The notes under the pieces were generated by a model, which was given only the letters and a program-made list of their open reading frames with translations, had not been told where the DNA came from and did no database searches. A stretch of DNA of 64,000 nt, from assembly GCA_050008715.1 (NCBI GenBank), contig JBEKMC010000012.1, positions 26,763 to 90,762 on the forward strand, in the 5' to 3' direction. Below are positions 7,763-15,096 of the stretch, piece by piece. The position numbers and the translations under genes were made by a program. Position 1 is the first letter of the stretch, and the number at the start of each line of letters is the position of its first letter. Origin of the DNA: JAKACA01 sp050008715 (lineage in GTDB: Bacteria; Actinomycetota; Acidimicrobiia; Acidimicrobiales; Bog-793).

Positions 7763-8635
7763 ATGCTTGCCTCGATCTCCTCGCTGTCGGACTTCGGGAC
7801 ATGGCTCCGCACGAGCGCGCTGATCATCGTCATGCTCATCACCGGGGCACTGCTGGTCGGGCGGGCCGTCACCTGGGTCAGCCGTTGGGTCACCGCCCGG
7901 ATCGACGCCCGGATCGCCGAGACGGACTCCCTCCTCCGCTCGGAGTCCGCCAAGCACCGCCACGCCGTGACAGGCGTGCTCACGGGCGGCATCCTGGCCT
8001 TGCTGTACTTCATCACGGCGGTGCTGGTCCTCGAGCGTTTCGGTGTGCCGCTCGGGAGCCTGGTGGCGCCAGCGGCGCTGCTCGGTGTCGCCCTCGGTTT
8101 CGGGGCTCAGACGGTGGTGGGGGATCTTCTGGCGGGTTTCTTGATCGTGGCCGAACGGCAATACGGCTATGGCGACATCGTGAAGATCAACACAGTGTCG
8201 GCCAGCGGAATCGTCACCGGCACGGTGGAAGAGGTCACGCTCCGCATCACTCGGCTCCGGACGATCAACGGCGAGGTGGTGTTCGTTCCCAACGGGCAGA
8301 TTCTCCTTGCGACGAACTTGTCGCGCGACTGGGCCCGGGCCGTCATCGACGTGCCGCTGCCCGCGACCGCGGACATCACGGCAGTGACGAACGTCCTGAA
8401 GAAGGTCGGCAAGGACGCCTTCGCAGACGAGACGCTCCGGCCGCTACTGCTGGACGCCCCGTCGGTGATGGGTGTGGAGACGATCTCCGTCGATCAGTTC
8501 GAGATCCGAGTCGTTGCGCGAACGCTTCCCGGCAGCCAGTTCGAGGTGAGCCGCACGCTGCGGGGCCGAATTTCGACGGCGCTGCGTGAAGCCGGCATCA
8601 CCGTGCAGAACGTGCTTGCCGAGACGGAATCGTGA
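7763..8635 (+). CDS. Small-conductance mechanosensitive channel (MscS family)
   Basis: A 290-residue protein with two or three N-terminal membrane helices, then the MscS pore helix and beta-domain: ALLGVALGFGAQTVVGDLLAGFLIVAERQYGYGDIV (about residues 110-145) and VEEVTLRITRLRTINGEVVFVPNGQI. Members release solutes on hypo-osmotic shock. Many actinobacterial copies of this short type are also linked to metabolite efflux. ATG 7763 is preferred; a TTG one codon earlier is possible. The stop overlaps the GTG of the next gene, so the Thr-rich membrane protein is co-translated. Confidence 0.9.
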   Translation: MLASISSLSDFGTWLRTSALIIVMLITGALLVGRAVTWVSRWVTARIDARIAETDSLLRSESAKHRHAVTGVLTGGILALLYFITAVLVLERFGVPLGSLVAPAALLGVALGFGAQTVVGDLLAGFLIVAERQYGYGDIVKINTVSASGIVTGTVEEVTLRITRLRTINGEVVFVPNGQILLATNLSRDWARAVIDVPLPATADITAVTNVLKKVGKDAFADETLRPLLLDAPSVMGVETISVDQFEIRVVARTLPGSQFEVSRTLRGRISTALREAGITVQNVLAETES

Positions 8636-8985
8636 CCCGGGTCGGCGAGCGAGCCCATGGGGAGCGCGAAGGACGCGTGCGCGTCACGACCTGGGTCATG
8701 CTGGGCCTGTTCGTCGCCGCCCTCGCCACCTACATCGCCGTACGGCCGGAATACGTGCCCGTGTACGTGCCGAGCAACGAGGTCGTCACGTCGACGTCGG
8801 CGCCCCCGTCGCCGTCGACTTCGACGACAACCCGGGTGAGCACGTCCACCACGACGTCGCCTGGCCCGACGACCACTTCCACGTCGGTCGGGGGCTCGAC
8901 GACGAGCACGCCGTCGACGACCCGCGGGAGCTCCTCGTCCTCGTCGACGTCGTCGACGCTTTCGACGACGACTACGGTGCCATAG
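8632..8985 (+). CDS. Small membrane-anchored Ser/Thr-rich protein
   Basis: A 117-residue protein of unknown function. Residues 1-18 are charged, about 19-38 form one membrane segment (VTTWVMLGLFVAALATYIAV), and residues 50-117 are almost only Ser, Thr, Pro and Gly, ending LSTTTTVP. The tail should lie outside the membrane and be flexible and possibly glycosylated; this composition is common in Acidimicrobiia secreted proteins. GTG 8632 overlaps the MscS stop. An internal GTG at 8677 is an alternative start. Low complexity prevents family assignment. Confidence 0.6.
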   Translation: MTRVGERAHGEREGRVRVTTWVMLGLFVAALATYIAVRPEYVPVYVPSNEVVTSTSAPPSPSTSTTTRVSTSTTTSPGPTTTSTSVGGSTTSTPSTTRGSSSSSSTSSTLSTTTTVP

Positions 8986-9024
8986 CGCCCGGCTGGGCGA
9001 CCCCGGTGGAGTCCACCTGGACGA

Positions 9025-9285
9025 TCAGCGGACTTCCTCGCGCACGACGGTCTCACGGCCCTGTCCGTCCGATCGCTTGGCGTAGGTCGATCGGCGGTTC
9101 CGCGAAGTGCTGAACAGCGTCGTGGCGATCACGAGGCCGGCGGCCCCGGCGATCATGAGGACGATACCGACCGTGGCGAGCTTGAAGCCATGTGTCGGTG
9201 CCGTGACTGCCCAGTACATGATGGCTCCAGCTGCGATCGCCACGATGCTGAAGGCAATGCCCGTGCCGTAGTTAGAACTGTTCAT
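9025..9285 (-). CDS. Small two-helix membrane protein (DUF6458-like)
   Basis: An 86-residue protein with two hydrophobic helices, GIAFSIVAIAAGAIMYWAVTA and LATVGIVLMIAGAAGLVIAT, then a basic and polar cytosolic tail. The form resembles the DUF6458 group of small actinobacterial membrane proteins; no function is known. ATG 9285 is chosen over an upstream in-frame start because GAAAGCGG sits at good spacing before it. It diverges from the winged-helix regulator gene across an AT-rich intergenic stretch, so that regulator may control it. Confidence 0.6.
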   Translation of the reverse strand: MNSSNYGTGIAFSIVAIAAGAIMYWAVTAPTHGFKLATVGIVLMIAGAAGLVIATTLFSTSRNRRSTYAKRSDGQGRETVVREEVR

Positions 9286-9322
9286 CGTTGTGGTCCGCTT
9301 TCTCTTTTCCGGCAACCATACT

Positions 9323-9358
9323 CTAGTAGTGTCTAACTAGCAATTCATTTCTAGTATC
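9323..9358. promoter_or_regulatory. AT-rich divergent promoter/operator region with CTAGT repeats
   Basis: Between two divergent genes this short stretch is clearly AT-richer than its surroundings. It has an inverted repeat CTAGT (9323-9327) and ACTAG (9336-9340), with a further CTAGTAT at 9351-9357. It is a reasonable operator for the winged-helix regulator that starts at 9376, and TAGTAT could serve as a -10 element. Confidence 0.4.
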
Positions 9359-9375
9359 GTGCTACAGTCTCGGCC

Positions 9376-9783
9376 ATGGAGGAGTGGAGCTTTCTCACGA
9401 GACACGCTCGAGCCTTGATCTGTATCGCCCGCGACCCAGGTGTTCGGCTGCGCGACATTGCCGACCAGCTCGCTGTCACCGAGCGCAGCGCCTACGGGAT
9501 CGTGAACGACTTGGCTGCGGCGGGTTACGTCGTCAAGAACAAGGACGGTCGGCGAAATCGCTACGAGATCCAGGGTCACCTCCCGTTCAAAGACGCCCTC
9601 TCGCGAGAGCCGACGATCGGCGAGGTGCTCGACATCCTCGTCGACACGCGGGTCCCCGTGCTCGCGCAGGGCGGTCAGGGCGGCGACGCCGGCGGGGCTC
9701 GTTCGCACAGCAAGTCCGCCGTACCGAAGAAGCTCGCGGGCGCCGGTGCCCGCTCGACACGAGCCCGAGGAATTCGAACATGA
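9376..9783 (+). CDS. MarR/ArsR-like winged-helix transcriptional regulator
   Basis: A 135-residue protein. Residues 1-72 form a winged helix-turn-helix: HARALICIARDPGVRLRDIADQLAVTERSAYGIVNDLAAAGYVVKN, then the wing KDGRRNRYEIQGHLPF. The C-terminal part after residue 95 is Gly/Ala/Arg-rich and looks disordered. This is the compact actinobacterial form that binds DNA as a dimer; no ligand domain is visible. It diverges from a small membrane-protein gene and its stop overlaps a 46-codon ORF as ATGA. Confidence 0.82.
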   Translation: MEEWSFLTRHARALICIARDPGVRLRDIADQLAVTERSAYGIVNDLAAAGYVVKNKDGRRNRYEIQGHLPFKDALSREPTIGEVLDILVDTRVPVLAQGGQGGDAGGARSHSKSAVPKKLAGAGARSTRARGIRT

Positions 9784-9920
9784 CTGACACTCGAGAGCCG
9801 CGCGATGCCGCCGGAACCGTGTCACCCGTCGCCGATGCGGACGGCACACCCGGACCGACGGCTTACCCCCCGAGTGCGCTACCCGACGCAAGTAGAGCTG
9901 ACGTACACTCTGCACGCTAG
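9780..9920 (+). CDS. Possible 46-residue small protein
   Basis: A short frame opens with ATG 9780 overlapping the regulator's stop as ATGA and runs to TAG 9918-9920. The product (starts MTDTREPRDAAG, acidic and Pro/Ala-rich) has no recognisable domain. Codon third positions look coding-like in the first 30 codons and less so later. Overlap-coupled starts are common in this genome, which is the main reason to list it; it may be spurious. Confidence 0.3.
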   Translation: MTDTREPRDAAGTVSPVADADGTPGPTAYPPSALPDASRADVHSAR

Positions 9921-9921
9921 A

Positions 9922-10006
9922 GCGCCCCGCGACGGGAACTGATGTCCGGGGCGGCGGGTGGGACGAGCCCCGCCCCGAAGACGACAGAAAGGTTGGCGGA
10001 ACCCAG
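9922..10006 (+). promoter_or_regulatory. Structured 5' leader of the L,D-transpeptidase gene with competing hairpins
   Basis: CGGGGCG (9947-9953) can pair either with CGCCCCG upstream (9923-9929) or, extended to eight pairs (9947-9954), with CCGCCCCG downstream (9970-9977). The two hairpins exclude each other. A third CGCCCCG occurs inside the coding start (10023-10029), within a 13-base direct repeat of 9922-9934 exactly 100 bases away. The layout suggests a switchable leader. It does not match a riboswitch class I can name. Confidence 0.4.
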
Positions 10007-11083
10007 GTGAACAAGGAGATCGCGCCCCGCGACGCGGCAACTGGTGGCAACGAGGCACACGGACGGCATCGCTGGATCCCGCTCCTGCTCGTGTTCAGCA
10101 TGGTCGGGTTCGCTGCTGCGCAGACGACGGCGGCAAGCGCCTCACCGGTACGGGTGGTCACCTCGCTGAATGCCGGTTCGGCCCTCGAGCCCGGAGTCTC
10201 CGTGGTGTCACCGAACCACGAATACGGTCTCCTGTTGCAACACGACGGCAACCTTGCGTTGTACCAGCACGGCCGAGTCATCTGGGTCAGCCACACCACC
10301 GGGCGCGCCGGCACCGTCGCCGAGCTGGGGCGCGACGGGTTGTTCGGGGTCTTCGAAGGGCGCACCGCTCTGTGGGAGACGCCGGCCTACAGCGAGCACT
10401 CGACGGCTCGCTTCCTCCTCGTGCGCAACGACGGCAACGTCGTGATCTGCAACAAGCGCGGGGCGGGCCTGTGGTCGATCGATCGTCCGCCGACCCTCCA
10501 GTACGGAGACCAGGGCGCGGCCGTACTCGCGCTCCAACGTCGCCTCAGTTCCCTCGGCTACTGGCTGGGGACGCCGGACGGCCAGTTCCAAGACGCAACG
10601 CAGCAAGCCGTGTGGGCCCTCCAGAAGGCCGCCGGACAGTCGCGCGACGGCGTGGTCGGCGCCGCAGCCTGGAGCGCCCTCGATCTCGGCGTCGTTCCGA
10701 AGATACGGGCAGCCGCCGGGAACCTCATCGAAGTGAACCTCAACTCCGACCTCCTCATGATCATCCGCCATGGCATGCTCCGGATCACCCTGAACACCTC
10801 GACTGGCGGCGGTTACACCTACACGAGCGGCGGTGTCACCTCCGTCGCGATCACCCCGCAAGGGGTGTTCCACATCTACGCCGCCATCGACGGCGTGGAC
10901 GTCGACTCGCTCGGAACCCTGTGGCGTCCGCGGTTCTTCGTCGGCGGCTTCGCGATCCACGGAGACAGTTCCGTCCCGCCCGAGCCGGTCTCCCACGGTT
11001 GCGTCCGAGTCAGCGACGAGGCCATCAACTGGATTTGGGCGACCAACGTGGCGCCGTTCGGCTCCGAAGTCTGGGTCTACTGA
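10007..11083 (+). CDS. Secreted L,D-transpeptidase with lectin-like and peptidoglycan-binding domains
   Basis: A 358-residue exported protein. Residues about 22-46 form a signal peptide (WIPLLLVFSMVGFAAAQ, then ASAS). Residues 48-160 contain bulb-lectin-type motifs, QHDGNLALY and RNDGNVVIC, each followed by a W-S strand. Residues about 165-225 are a peptidoglycan-binding domain (LQYGDQGAAVLALQRRLSSLGY). The C-terminal YkuD domain has His318 and the catalytic SHGCVRV (Cys near 332). It should make 3-3 crosslinks or anchor proteins in the wall. The GTG start lies behind the foldable leader and is close to CAGG. A lectin module on an L,D-transpeptidase is uncommon. Confidence 0.88.
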   Translation: MNKEIAPRDAATGGNEAHGRHRWIPLLLVFSMVGFAAAQTTAASASPVRVVTSLNAGSALEPGVSVVSPNHEYGLLLQHDGNLALYQHGRVIWVSHTTGRAGTVAELGRDGLFGVFEGRTALWETPAYSEHSTARFLLVRNDGNVVICNKRGAGLWSIDRPPTLQYGDQGAAVLALQRRLSSLGYWLGTPDGQFQDATQQAVWALQKAAGQSRDGVVGAAAWSALDLGVVPKIRAAAGNLIEVNLNSDLLMIIRHGMLRITLNTSTGGGYTYTSGGVTSVAITPQGVFHIYAAIDGVDVDSLGTLWRPRFFVGGFAIHGDSSVPPEPVSHGCVRVSDEAINWIWATNVAPFGSEVWVY

Positions 11084-11147
11084 CCCCAGCGTTGCCGGCG
11101 TGGCGGCCAGACCCCCTCATGCCGTCCCGATGCAGCAGGATGGCGGT

Positions 11148-11960
11148 ATGAACAACGAGACGTACGAACGGGAGCTGCTTCGGCTCCAGACCGAGCTCGT
11201 GAAGATGCAGGAGTGGGTGCGCCAGGAGCACCGGCGTGTCGTCGTGCTGTTCGAGGGCCGAGACGCTGCCGGCAAGGGTGGCGTCATCAAGCGCATCACC
11301 GAGTACCTGAACCCCCGCTGGTGTCGCGTGGCCGCGCTGCCGGCCCCGACCGAGCGCGAGCAAACGCAGTGGTACTTCCAGCGGTACGTGGAACACCTCC
11401 CGGCTGGCGGCGAGATCGTCCTGTACGACCGCAGCTGGTACAACCGGGCGGGGGTGGAGCGTGTGATGGGTTTCTGCTCCGGCGGCGACGTCGTGCGCTT
11501 CTTCCAGCAGTGTCCCGCCTTCGAGCGGATGCTCATCGACGACGGCGTCATCCTCGTCAAGTACTGGTTCTCCGTGTCCGACGATGAGCAGGAGAAGCGA
11601 TTCAAGGGTCGCATGAAGGATCCGCTCCGCCGCTGGAAGTTGAGCGACATGGATCTCGAAGGGCGCAATCGCTCAGTGGAGTACTCGAAGGCCAAGGACG
11701 AGATGTTCGCCTACTGCGACACGCCGGACTCACCCTGGTGGGACGTAGAAGCCGACGACAAGCAACGAGCACGGATCAATTGCATCGCCCATCTCCTCTC
11801 CGTGGTGCCGTATGAGCCGCGCAAGATCCCGAAGCCGAAGTGGACACCACGGCCCAAGCTCGACGACTACAAGCGACCTCCGCGCGAACGGTACCGGTAC
11901 GTACCGGACCATGCAGCCACACTCGGTCCGGCCGCTCGACGGCGCCCGACGCAGCCCTAG
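11148..11960 (+). CDS. ppk2: Polyphosphate kinase 2 (PPK2)
   Basis: A 270-residue soluble kinase of the PPK2 family, which transfers phosphate between polyphosphate and nucleotides. Walker A is FEGRDAAGKGGVIKR (about residues 35-49), and PPK2 signatures YFQRYVEHLPAGGEIVLYDRSWYNRAGVERVMGF and LVKYWFSVSDDEQEKRF follow. ATG 11148 has AGGA seven bases upstream; ATG 11130 is an alternative. The direction of catalysis (polyP-driven NDP or NMP phosphorylation) cannot be told from sequence alone. A CHAD-domain polyphosphate-type protein is encoded further along the window. Confidence 0.93.
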   Translation: MNNETYERELLRLQTELVKMQEWVRQEHRRVVVLFEGRDAAGKGGVIKRITEYLNPRWCRVAALPAPTEREQTQWYFQRYVEHLPAGGEIVLYDRSWYNRAGVERVMGFCSGGDVVRFFQQCPAFERMLIDDGVILVKYWFSVSDDEQEKRFKGRMKDPLRRWKLSDMDLEGRNRSVEYSKAKDEMFAYCDTPDSPWWDVEADDKQRARINCIAHLLSVVPYEPRKIPKPKWTPRPKLDDYKRPPRERYRYVPDHAATLGPAARRRPTQP

Positions 11961-11998
11961 GATCCTTGTCTGCGAACAGCTCCTCAGAAGGGAGGCAG

Positions 11999-12466
11999 AT
12001 GACGCTCACGGGGGAGTACGAGCCGAGCCCCTCAGCATGGGTGCGCGAGCAGGTCGAGGCATACGAGCGTTCAGGCGGCCAGGAGGCCAACACGCTTCGC
12101 GACACAGGGCTGCCGATCATCGTGATGACGACGCGAGGGCGCCGCAGCGGCAAGCTCCGCAAGTCGCCGGTCATGCGCGTCGAGCACGGGGGCGAGTACG
12201 CCCTCGTGGCCTCCAAGGGAGGCGCTCCGGAGCATCCGGTCTGGTATCACAACCTCATGGAGGAGCCCGGTGCGGTGACGTTGCAGGACGGGCCCGCTCC
12301 GTTCGACGTCCGGGTCCGCCTGCTCGAGGGAAGCGAGCGGGAGGAGTGGTGGAAGCGCGCAGTGGAGGCGTATCCGCCCTACGCGGAGTATCAGCTGAAC
12401 ACGACCCGCCAAATCCCGGTGTTGCTCGCCACAGCGACGGACCGAGAAGGTCAGGACCCGACGTAG
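11999..12466 (+). CDS. Nitroreductase/F420-dependent (Ddn-like) oxidoreductase
   Basis: A 155-residue protein of the deazaflavin-dependent nitroreductase family (DUF385). Diagnostic segments are LPIIVMTTRGRRSGKLRKSPVMRV, GGEYALVASKGGAPEHPVWYHNLMEEPGAVTLQDG and a C-terminal YPPYAEYQLNTTRQIPVLLAT. Relatives bind F420 and reduce quinones or nitro compounds at the membrane face. AGAAGGGAGG stands just upstream of ATG 11999. A TAGGAT at 11958 may be its -10. Its last 16 bases overlap the convergent metallo-hydrolase gene. Confidence 0.9.
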   Translation: MTLTGEYEPSPSAWVREQVEAYERSGGQEANTLRDTGLPIIVMTTRGRRSGKLRKSPVMRVEHGGEYALVASKGGAPEHPVWYHNLMEEPGAVTLQDGPAPFDVRVRLLEGSEREEWWKRAVEAYPPYAEYQLNTTRQIPVLLATATDREGQDPT

Positions 12467-13494
12467 TAGCGGTAGACGTCCTCGTCCAGGGTCCGCACGA
12501 TCCGTTGCTGGGCGACGAGGAGAGCGAGGTGGGCGCCGGTCTCGGCGACGGCGAGCATCTGGTTGAACAGGTCCAGCTCGTCGATGTGGCGATCGCGGCG
12601 CGTCCATCGCAGCAGGCCGGCGACCTCGAAGGCGGTGTCCGCTCCCCCGACCACGGCGGCCTCGGTCTCGTCGAGCCGCCGGCCGTGGTGCTCGACGAGC
12701 TCGTCGATACGAGCATGCACGCTGGCGGTGACCGGACCATGAGCAGGGAGAAGGCGGGCGTCGCTCATCTCGCGCACTCGGGCCAGTGAGCCGAGGAAGT
12801 CCCCGAGCGGATCCGGGGACAGCACGGGCTCGAAGCCGATCGAGGGCGTGATGGTCGGCAGCACGTGGTCACCGGCGAAGAGCAGCCCTCCGGCAGCGTC
12901 ATGGAAGACGACGTGGCCCCGGGTGTGGCCGGGCGTCTCGACGACGTGCAGCCGGCGATCGGTCGTTGCCACGACGACGTCGTCTTCGAGCCAGTCGTCG
13001 GGGAGCTCCCACTCGGAACGGTCGAGCGGTGGGTGCCCCGCCATGCTGGCGACCACCCGATCGACGAGGTGGGCTGCGCCGTAGCGGAGCAGCTGGTCGA
13101 GCTGTGGCTCGAGCCGCCCCCGGTCGGGATCATGAAGGGTCTCGAGTGACGCTCGTTCGCCGACGCCCAGGCTGACGGCCGTCCCGAACTCACGCCGAAC
13201 CGTGATCGCCTGCGTGAAGTGGTCACGATGGACATGGGTGATGAGGAAGCGATGAATGTCGGCGGCCGAGCAGTCGAGGGACGAGAGCGCCTCGTCGAGC
13301 CGCGCCCGCGAGTCCGGTACCGACCATCCCGAGTCGATGAGGACGAGCCCGTTCCCGTCGACGATCGCATAGACGTTGACGGCTCGGAGAAGGTCGTTCG
13401 GCAACGGCAACGGGATTCGATGCACGCCGGGGGCGACTTCCTCGACCGCCGGTGTTGTCCAGTCCGTGGCGTTCGATGGCGTGTCGCTCATCAT
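12451..13494 (-). CDS. MBL-fold metallo-hydrolase
   Basis: A 347-residue protein of the metallo-beta-lactamase superfamily. Metal-binding motifs are visible: THVHRDH (HxHxDH), ETPGHTRGHVVF, FAGDHVLPTI and LLPAHGP. The C-terminal 90 residues form a winged-helix-like extension (VARAGLLRWTRRD-type segment, LDLFNQMLAVAETGAHLALL) typical of the LACTB2/flavoprotein-like hydrolase branch. Two tandem ATG codons (13494, 13491) follow a strong AAGGAGG; the second has better spacing. The first overlaps the stop of a 57-residue ORF. The substrate is unknown, probably a thioester or lactone. Confidence 0.88.
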   Translation of the reverse strand: MMSDTPSNATDWTTPAVEEVAPGVHRIPLPLPNDLLRAVNVYAIVDGNGLVLIDSGWSVPDSRARLDEALSSLDCSAADIHRFLITHVHRDHFTQAITVRREFGTAVSLGVGERASLETLHDPDRGRLEPQLDQLLRYGAAHLVDRVVASMAGHPPLDRSEWELPDDWLEDDVVVATTDRRLHVVETPGHTRGHVVFHDAAGGLLFAGDHVLPTITPSIGFEPVLSPDPLGDFLGSLARVREMSDARLLPAHGPVTASVHARIDELVEHHGRRLDETEAAVVGGADTAFEVAGLLRWTRRDRHIDELDLFNQMLAVAETGAHLALLVAQQRIVRTLDEDVYRYYVGS

Positions 13495-13664
13495 CGGACC
13501 TCCTTGTCGTCCGGAGCGTACGGAGCGGCGGCGCCGCCGTACGGATTGGCGCCACCGGAGACAGTCTGGCTGCCATAACTCTGCCGCCAGCGCGGGGGCT
13601 GCTGCACCGGCCGGTCGGAGAACGCGAGGACGGCTGCCATCACGGCTGCTTGCACATGATCCAT
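13491..13664 (-). CDS. 57-residue small protein upstream of the metallo-hydrolase
   Basis: A short reading frame with GGAG five bases before ATG 13664 and a stop that overlaps the metallo-hydrolase ATG as ATGA. The product starts MDHVQAAVMAAVLAFSDRPVQ and continues with a Pro/Arg/Gln segment, QSYGSQTVSGGANPYGGAA and an acidic end DDKEVR. The N-terminal 15 residues could form an amphipathic or membrane-associated helix. Its final codons supply the hydrolase's ribosome-binding site. No family recognised. The good start signal and coupled stop make a real gene likely. Confidence 0.55.
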   Translation of the reverse strand: MDHVQAAVMAAVLAFSDRPVQQPPRWRQSYGSQTVSGGANPYGGAAAPYAPDDKEVR

Positions 13665-13879
13665 CGGTTCTCCATTTCCCGGCCGCGCCCACTGGGGCCG
13701 CCCCTGGCATCAAGGGCCTACGGCGTCAGTTATCGGACTGAGCGTACCGGCGACCGCTGACCGTGGAGGAGGCTTGCCACCGCAAGACGGGACTTTCGGC
13801 CCTGCCCTGGCGCAGGCGAACGGCGCAGTATGGGAGCCGAAGAGGATCCCACATACGAGGGAACTGGCTCGGCCGTGTC

Positions 13880-13885
13880 TTAATC
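13880..13885 (+). promoter_or_regulatory. Candidate -10 element (TAATCT) for the PorA-like gene
   Basis: TAATCT lies 32 bases upstream of ATG 13918 in an otherwise G+C-rich gap (13665-13917) that holds no gene. A start site just downstream would leave a leader carrying GGAGAGGGG, the probable ribosome-binding site. Confidence 0.35.
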
Positions 13886-13917
13886 TCCGTGGCTGGGCCG
13901 CCCGGAGAGGGGTGCCC

Positions 13918-15096
13918 ATGAGGCGCACCGGCATGATCTTGATCGTCTGCGGAGTGTTGCTGGCCGCCGGCGCCGTCGGGTGGAGCACGACCGCCGTGTC
14001 GAAGCTGGTGAAGTTCCCGCTCAGCACGAACACCACGCTGCACTACAGCGGTCACTTCGTCACATACCTCGACGCCAAGACGGGAGCGACACTGGCGACG
14101 CCGAGCTCGGCGGCGCTCACCATCGACCGTACGGTCAAGGTGGTCTCGTCGCTGAGCACCGGGAGCACCGCCGTGGTGGACGAAACACTCGTCCTTCACT
14201 ACGGCAGCACCGTCCTGACCGAGAAGAACGCCTACGCCTTCAACCGCACGACCATGGACGAGGTCGCGAGCTCGGACGCGTACACATTCGTGCCGGGCAA
14301 CACCGCGCCGCTCGCCGGCAGCAACTACATCACGCTGCCCATGAACATCAAGCCGGGTGTCACGCCGCTCAACATCTGGAAGCCGGAGACCGGCACCACC
14401 TACGCCCTCCAGCCGGTCCCAGCTGGCTCGCAGCCCGCCAGCCTCGACGGGCTGAAGGTCGACACGTTCGTCGGCAACCTGAACATGGTCCCGGTGGCAC
14501 CATACGAACGCACCGCTCTGGCGGCGCGCGGCCTGCCCATGTCCATCTCGCCCGCAAGCGTCCAAGCAGAGATGACCCAGGCCGGCATCTCCGTCCCCGC
14601 CCTCGAGGGGGCGCTGACGCCGACGCTCACACACACGCAGCTGACCGAGGTCCTCGCCGTCCTCAAGACGGCGATCCCGCTTCACTACTACGTCTTCGGG
14701 TCAGGGTTCCTCGCCGCTGAGCCGCGCACGGGTGCCATCATCGACTTGAAGAACGTCATCGACGGCATCGCCGTCGCGCCGAGCACGACGGGGCTGAACA
14801 CCCTCATCGCCGTCATGGCGGATCATCCGACGGTGAAGGGCGTGCCGGCCGCTCTCGTGGTGCTCCGCCACCTTGCGGCCGCACCACCGCAGAAGGTCTA
14901 CGAACTGCAGTACAGCCAGACGCCGGCATCGGTCGCCGCCATGGTGAACACGGCACAATCCCAGCTGAAGCAGATCCGGGAGGTCACCTACTACATACCG
15001 ATCGGGATGGCCGTCATCGGCCTCCTACTGCTCCTCGGCGGGGTTGTCATGTTCCGTCGCCTTGCCGCGACGAGCGACACGCCGGTCGTGCCGTGA
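13918..15096 (+). CDS. PorA-like/DUF3068 membrane-anchored protein
   Basis: A 392-residue protein with one N-terminal hydrophobic segment (MILIVCGVLLAAGAVGW), a long Thr/Ser/Ala-rich extracytoplasmic region and a C-terminal helix (YYIPIGMAVIGLLLLLGGVVMF). The pattern and motifs such as TAVVDETLVLHYGS, AYAFNRTTMDEV and EPRTGAIIDLKNV match the porin PorA family/DUF3068 of Actinobacteria, whose function is poorly defined. ATG 13918 is preceded by GGAGAGGGG; the frame is open further upstream but without such a site. The stop overlaps the acyl-CoA ligase GTG, implying co-translation. Confidence 0.78.
   Translation: MRRTGMILIVCGVLLAAGAVGWSTTAVSKLVKFPLSTNTTLHYSGHFVTYLDAKTGATLATPSSAALTIDRTVKVVSSLSTGSTAVVDETLVLHYGSTVLTEKNAYAFNRTTMDEVASSDAYTFVPGNTAPLAGSNYITLPMNIKPGVTPLNIWKPETGTTYALQPVPAGSQPASLDGLKVDTFVGNLNMVPVAPYERTALAARGLPMSISPASVQAEMTQAGISVPALEGALTPTLTHTQLTEVLAVLKTAIPLHYYVFGSGFLAAEPRTGAIIDLKNVIDGIAVAPSTTGLNTLIAVMADHPTVKGVPAALVVLRHLAAAPPQKVYELQYSQTPASVAAMVNTAQSQLKQIREVTYYIPIGMAVIGLLLLLGGVVMFRRLAATSDTPVVP

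Noticed and set aside
9922..10006. c-di-AMP (ydaO-type) riboswitch before the L,D-transpeptidase
   Set aside because: Gene context fits, but the conserved core segments of that class were not found; only competing G+C stems are seen.
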